A stretch of DNA of 64,000 nucleotides from contig CM064697.1 in NCBI GenBank assembly GCA_032717465.1, forward strand, positions 5,415,533 to 5,479,532, given 5' to 3'. This stretch comes from Coenobita brevimanus. Lineage: Eukaryota > Arthropoda > Malacostraca > Decapoda > Coenobitidae. The translations under genes and the position numbers were made by a program. Positions within the stretch are counted from its first letter, which is position 1. The number at the start of each line of letters is the position of its first letter. This document shows positions 61,464 to 64,000 of the stretch, piece after piece. The notes below the pieces were generated by a model that did no database searches, was not told the origin of the DNA, and saw only the letters and a list, made by a program, of their open reading frames with translations.

Positions 61464-62254
61464 TGTTACGGAACAGAGAAAGATAATGTACACTTTAAGT
61501 GAGAATACGAAGAGTCACTACTGTCCCGTAAAGTTCCAGGTTCAAAACAAAAGAGTTAGGTAAAATTACAAGTTAAAGTTTAATGCTTAAATTAACAACA
61601 AAACATTCAGGACTCATAAAGATAATGTAATGGCAAATAAACAGGTTAAATATATGGTTAACTGCAATAGCCTCTATTAACACGAAATTAGCAAGAATAA
61701 ATTTATCTAAGTCAGCCCTGATAAAAATGAGATACCAGATAATACTCAGTGAATGCCAGATAAATAATTACAGATACAAACTATTATCAAAAATGACTGA
61801 CATAAAGATCCATACATGAATCACAAAAACCTCACTAAGCCTACAAATTAAACTTATGCTATACAGTACAAGAAAAAATGCAACAACAGTTATACTCAAA
61901 TTACACACAGCTGCTAGATGGTTGGAGATTTCTTGAGCACTCACAATAATAATATCTGTACAGGGGAGGACAGAGATGTGAACAAAATGAGGAGTAGATC
62001 TAAGTGGCAATGATGCAGAGACTGAGCTCATTATATAGGGGCCAGCAGAGCTTGATACAACTTGTAATAAGGACGCGCAAATGAAGCGATGGGGACAAAC
62101 GGTCGACAATCCCGCACTGAATAACAGAAAGGACGACTTACTCTACTATAACGGTAGAAGGGGGGACTGAGGCAGAACACGCTCGTGATCAAACATGCAG
62201 CATACTGTGCGTTAAAATTACACAAAGGATGATGAAATCATAGGCTATGTAACA
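61464..62254 (-). mobile_element. 3' LTR of Ty3/gypsy retrotransposon, 791 bp
   Basis: The + strand starts TGTTACGGAACAG at 61464 and ends CTATGTAACA at 62254, so both ends carry the inverted hexamer TGTTAC/GTAACA. The LTR follows a polypurine tract on the minus strand. It contains a TATA box on the minus strand at 62031-62037. The second LTR would lie beyond the right edge of the window, so LTR divergence and the target-site duplication cannot be measured here. Confidence 0.88.
62031..62037 (-). promoter_or_regulatory. LTR TATA box
   Basis: CCCCTATATAATGAG on the minus strand, about 215 bp into the LTR. This is the expected layout for a U3 promoter. The start site would be roughly 25-30 bases downstream, near 62005. 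Confidence 0.6.
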
Positions 62255-64000
62255 CCTCCCCACAAAGAAAAAAGAAATTTACAAAGGAAATTTCTTATTA
62301 CTCTAAAACAATCTGTATATGGCATTACAGACCATGCAAAGGTCTTTCCTAATGTTACAAAACATGAGATCTCCCTAGCACGTTCAGTCATAGGTACTTG
62401 CCAGTATCCCTTTAACAAATCAAACTTACTTATGTACCTAGCCTTTCCGATCTTGTCTATGCAATCTTCTACACGAGGGAGAGGGTAAGTGTCTGTTTTA
62501 GTTATCTGATTAACACGTCTGTAGTCGATGCAAAGCCTCTGTGACCCACCTGGCTTAGGGACTAGAGTGACAGGAGAACTCCACTCGCTCTGACAGGGCT
62601 CAATCATCTTGTGGTCCAACAGGTAGCCAAGCTCCTTCTGGGTGACAGGAACTTTCACTGGGTTCACACGGTAAGGAGGCAATTTAATTGGCTTTGCGTC
62701 TCCAACATCGACATCATGCATCAACACAGTGGTTCTTCCTGGAGTGGCACGGAACACTTGCGGGTACTCCTGCAGTAATGCCGAAAACTCCTGCCTTTCC
62801 TTGGGTGGTAGATGAGAAAGCTTAGTCTGGAGATCATTCATGATATCAGGATTCTTCCCCAAACTATCACTCAGGCTCATACTGCATGGGAGAGCTTCAC
62901 TTGCAGACTCGGGTGGAACAGCTACAGTGCAGACTGGATTATTTTCGTCCCGCCTGTGATATAACTTTAGCATGTTGATGTGACATAGTTGCTTGCTCTT
63001 TCTACGATCTGGTGTGGCGATGACATAGTTGACATCACTGAGTTTCTTCTCCACGAAATAAGGGCCACTAAACTTGGCTTGAAGAGGTTGCCCATGAACT
63101 GGTAGCAGAATCAAAACCTGATCTCCTGGCTGAAAGTGGCGTAACCTGGACTTCTTATCATACCAAGTCTTCATCTTCTCCTGAGCAGCTCCTAAATTCT
63201 CTCTCGCCAGCTGTAAAGCAGTGGACAGCCGTTCTTTGAAATTCATCACATACTCCAGCAGGTTGACGTCATCTTCCTCCGACAGCCAGCATTCCTTGAG
63301 TAGCTTAAGGGGTCCTCTTACTTCATGGCCAAACAGTAGTTCAAAAGGTGAGAAGCCCAGTGATTCATTTGGAGATTCTCTTGCAGCAAACACAACGAAT
63401 GGAAGACCTTTATCCCAGTCTTTCTGATGTTCCAAACAGTATTTCTTGAGCATCGATTTGAGTGTTTGATGATATCTCTCCAACGCTCCTTGGGTCTGGG
63501 GATGGTAAGCTGAAGACATGATCTGGGAGATGCCCAACTCTTTCAGAGACTGCTTGAAAACATTTGACATGAAATTACTTCCCCGGTCGGACTGTACCTC
63601 CTTGGGCAGACCAAACTTTGTGAAGAACCCTAGCATTTCCTTAACCACGTTCTTTGCTGAGATGTTTCTAAGTGGAATGGCTTCAGGATAACGAGTAGCC
63701 ATATCAATCATGGTCAACACATAAGAAAATCCTGAAGAAGTCTTAGGAAGAGGGCCCACAATATCCACCAACACACGGGTGAAAGGCGCCTCAAAAGGAG
63801 GAATGGGAACTAGAGGTGCAACCTTTTCGGTCTGATTACACTTTCCCACAACTTGACAGGTGTGACAAGACTTACAATACCAGGAAACATCCCTGAAGAT
63901 ACCTGGCCAGTAGAAGTGTTTCAAAATGCGTGCCACAGTCTTCCTCACTCCAAGGTGTCCTGCCAAACTGGAATCATGAGCCACTCGAATGATATCCTGC
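62245..64000 (-). pseudogene. Ty3/gypsy pol, integrase then truncated reverse transcriptase (Gmr1-like order)
   Basis: The frame is open from the window edge (it continues upstream) to a TAG inside the LTR. Residues are numbered from the codon at 63984. An HHCC zinc site (H3, H10, C40, C43) precedes an integrase core with D74, D133 and E169 (35 residues between the last two), seen in LVDIVGP, QSDRGSNF and HPQTQGALERYHQ. A GPY module lies at 307-309 and a CHINMLKLY block at 334-342. Reverse transcriptase follows at about 385-544, with SSPVTLVPKPGG, CIDYRRVNQ and motif A FDLLKGYW (D522). After residue 544 homology stops. YxDD and RNase H are missing, and the frame runs through 3' non-coding sequence into the LTR. 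The INT-RT order is that of Gmr1-like Ty3/gypsy elements. The element is not autonomous. Confidence 0.9.
62255..62263 (-). promoter_or_regulatory. Polypurine tract (plus-strand primer site)
   Basis: GTGGGGAGG on the minus strand lies immediately before the LTR's TGTTAC, as expected for the second-strand priming site of LTR retrotransposons. Confidence 0.8.

Overview
This is eukaryotic nuclear DNA, most likely from an arthropod and plausibly a decapod crustacean. The grounds are the extreme density of long pure microsatellites (AC/GT, AG/CT, AT, AAT, several of 90-175 bp), many decayed animal-type non-LTR retrotransposons, tRNA-derived SINEs and one Ty3/gypsy element. The species is an inference. 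I found no host protein-coding gene, rRNA or functional tRNA that I can defend. Almost every long open frame is a by-product of a tandem repeat or of a strand-biased purine tract.

Layout. 0-5 kb: a purine-rich block, microsatellites and a decayed CR1/L2-like LINE end (2.64-3.18 kb). 5-15 kb: a 130-bp GT array, a tRNA-like remnant, a LINE tail, a 0.94-kb minisatellite of 20-bp units and a nested 33/38-bp minisatellite. 15-30 kb: mostly decayed single-copy DNA with AAT, AG and GT arrays, a 1.5-kb purine tract, a 26-bp minisatellite and a jockey-like reverse transcriptase fossil at 29.0-29.3 kb. 30-46 kb: a poly(A)-tailed LINE end, a complete SINE with a perfect 15-bp target-site duplication, a 212-bp foldback element, and the densest cluster of a TTAA-flanked palindromic repeat family. 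46-59 kb: more LINE tails, long GT/AG compound arrays, a broken LINE C-terminal reading frame, a Helentron-like element, and a tRNA-Gly-like SINE whose body is tandemly triplicated. 61.46-64 kb: the 3' part of a Ty3/gypsy retrotransposon on the minus strand, with a 791-bp LTR, a polypurine tract and a pol frame that runs off the right edge.

Two things stand out. In the Ty3/gypsy element integrase lies upstream of reverse transcriptase (Gmr1-like order), and a deletion has removed the rest of reverse transcriptase and RNase H. Second, a roughly 180-225-bp palindromic, TTAA-flanked family with a conserved GACGATTTTATTCAGCTT core occurs at about 20 places. It looks like a piggyBac-type MITE and contributes more recognisable loci than any other family here.

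Nothing in the window forms an operon-like or pathway-like unit. The shared theme is layered transposon insertion and tandem-repeat growth, and several arrays begin or end exactly at mobile-element edges.
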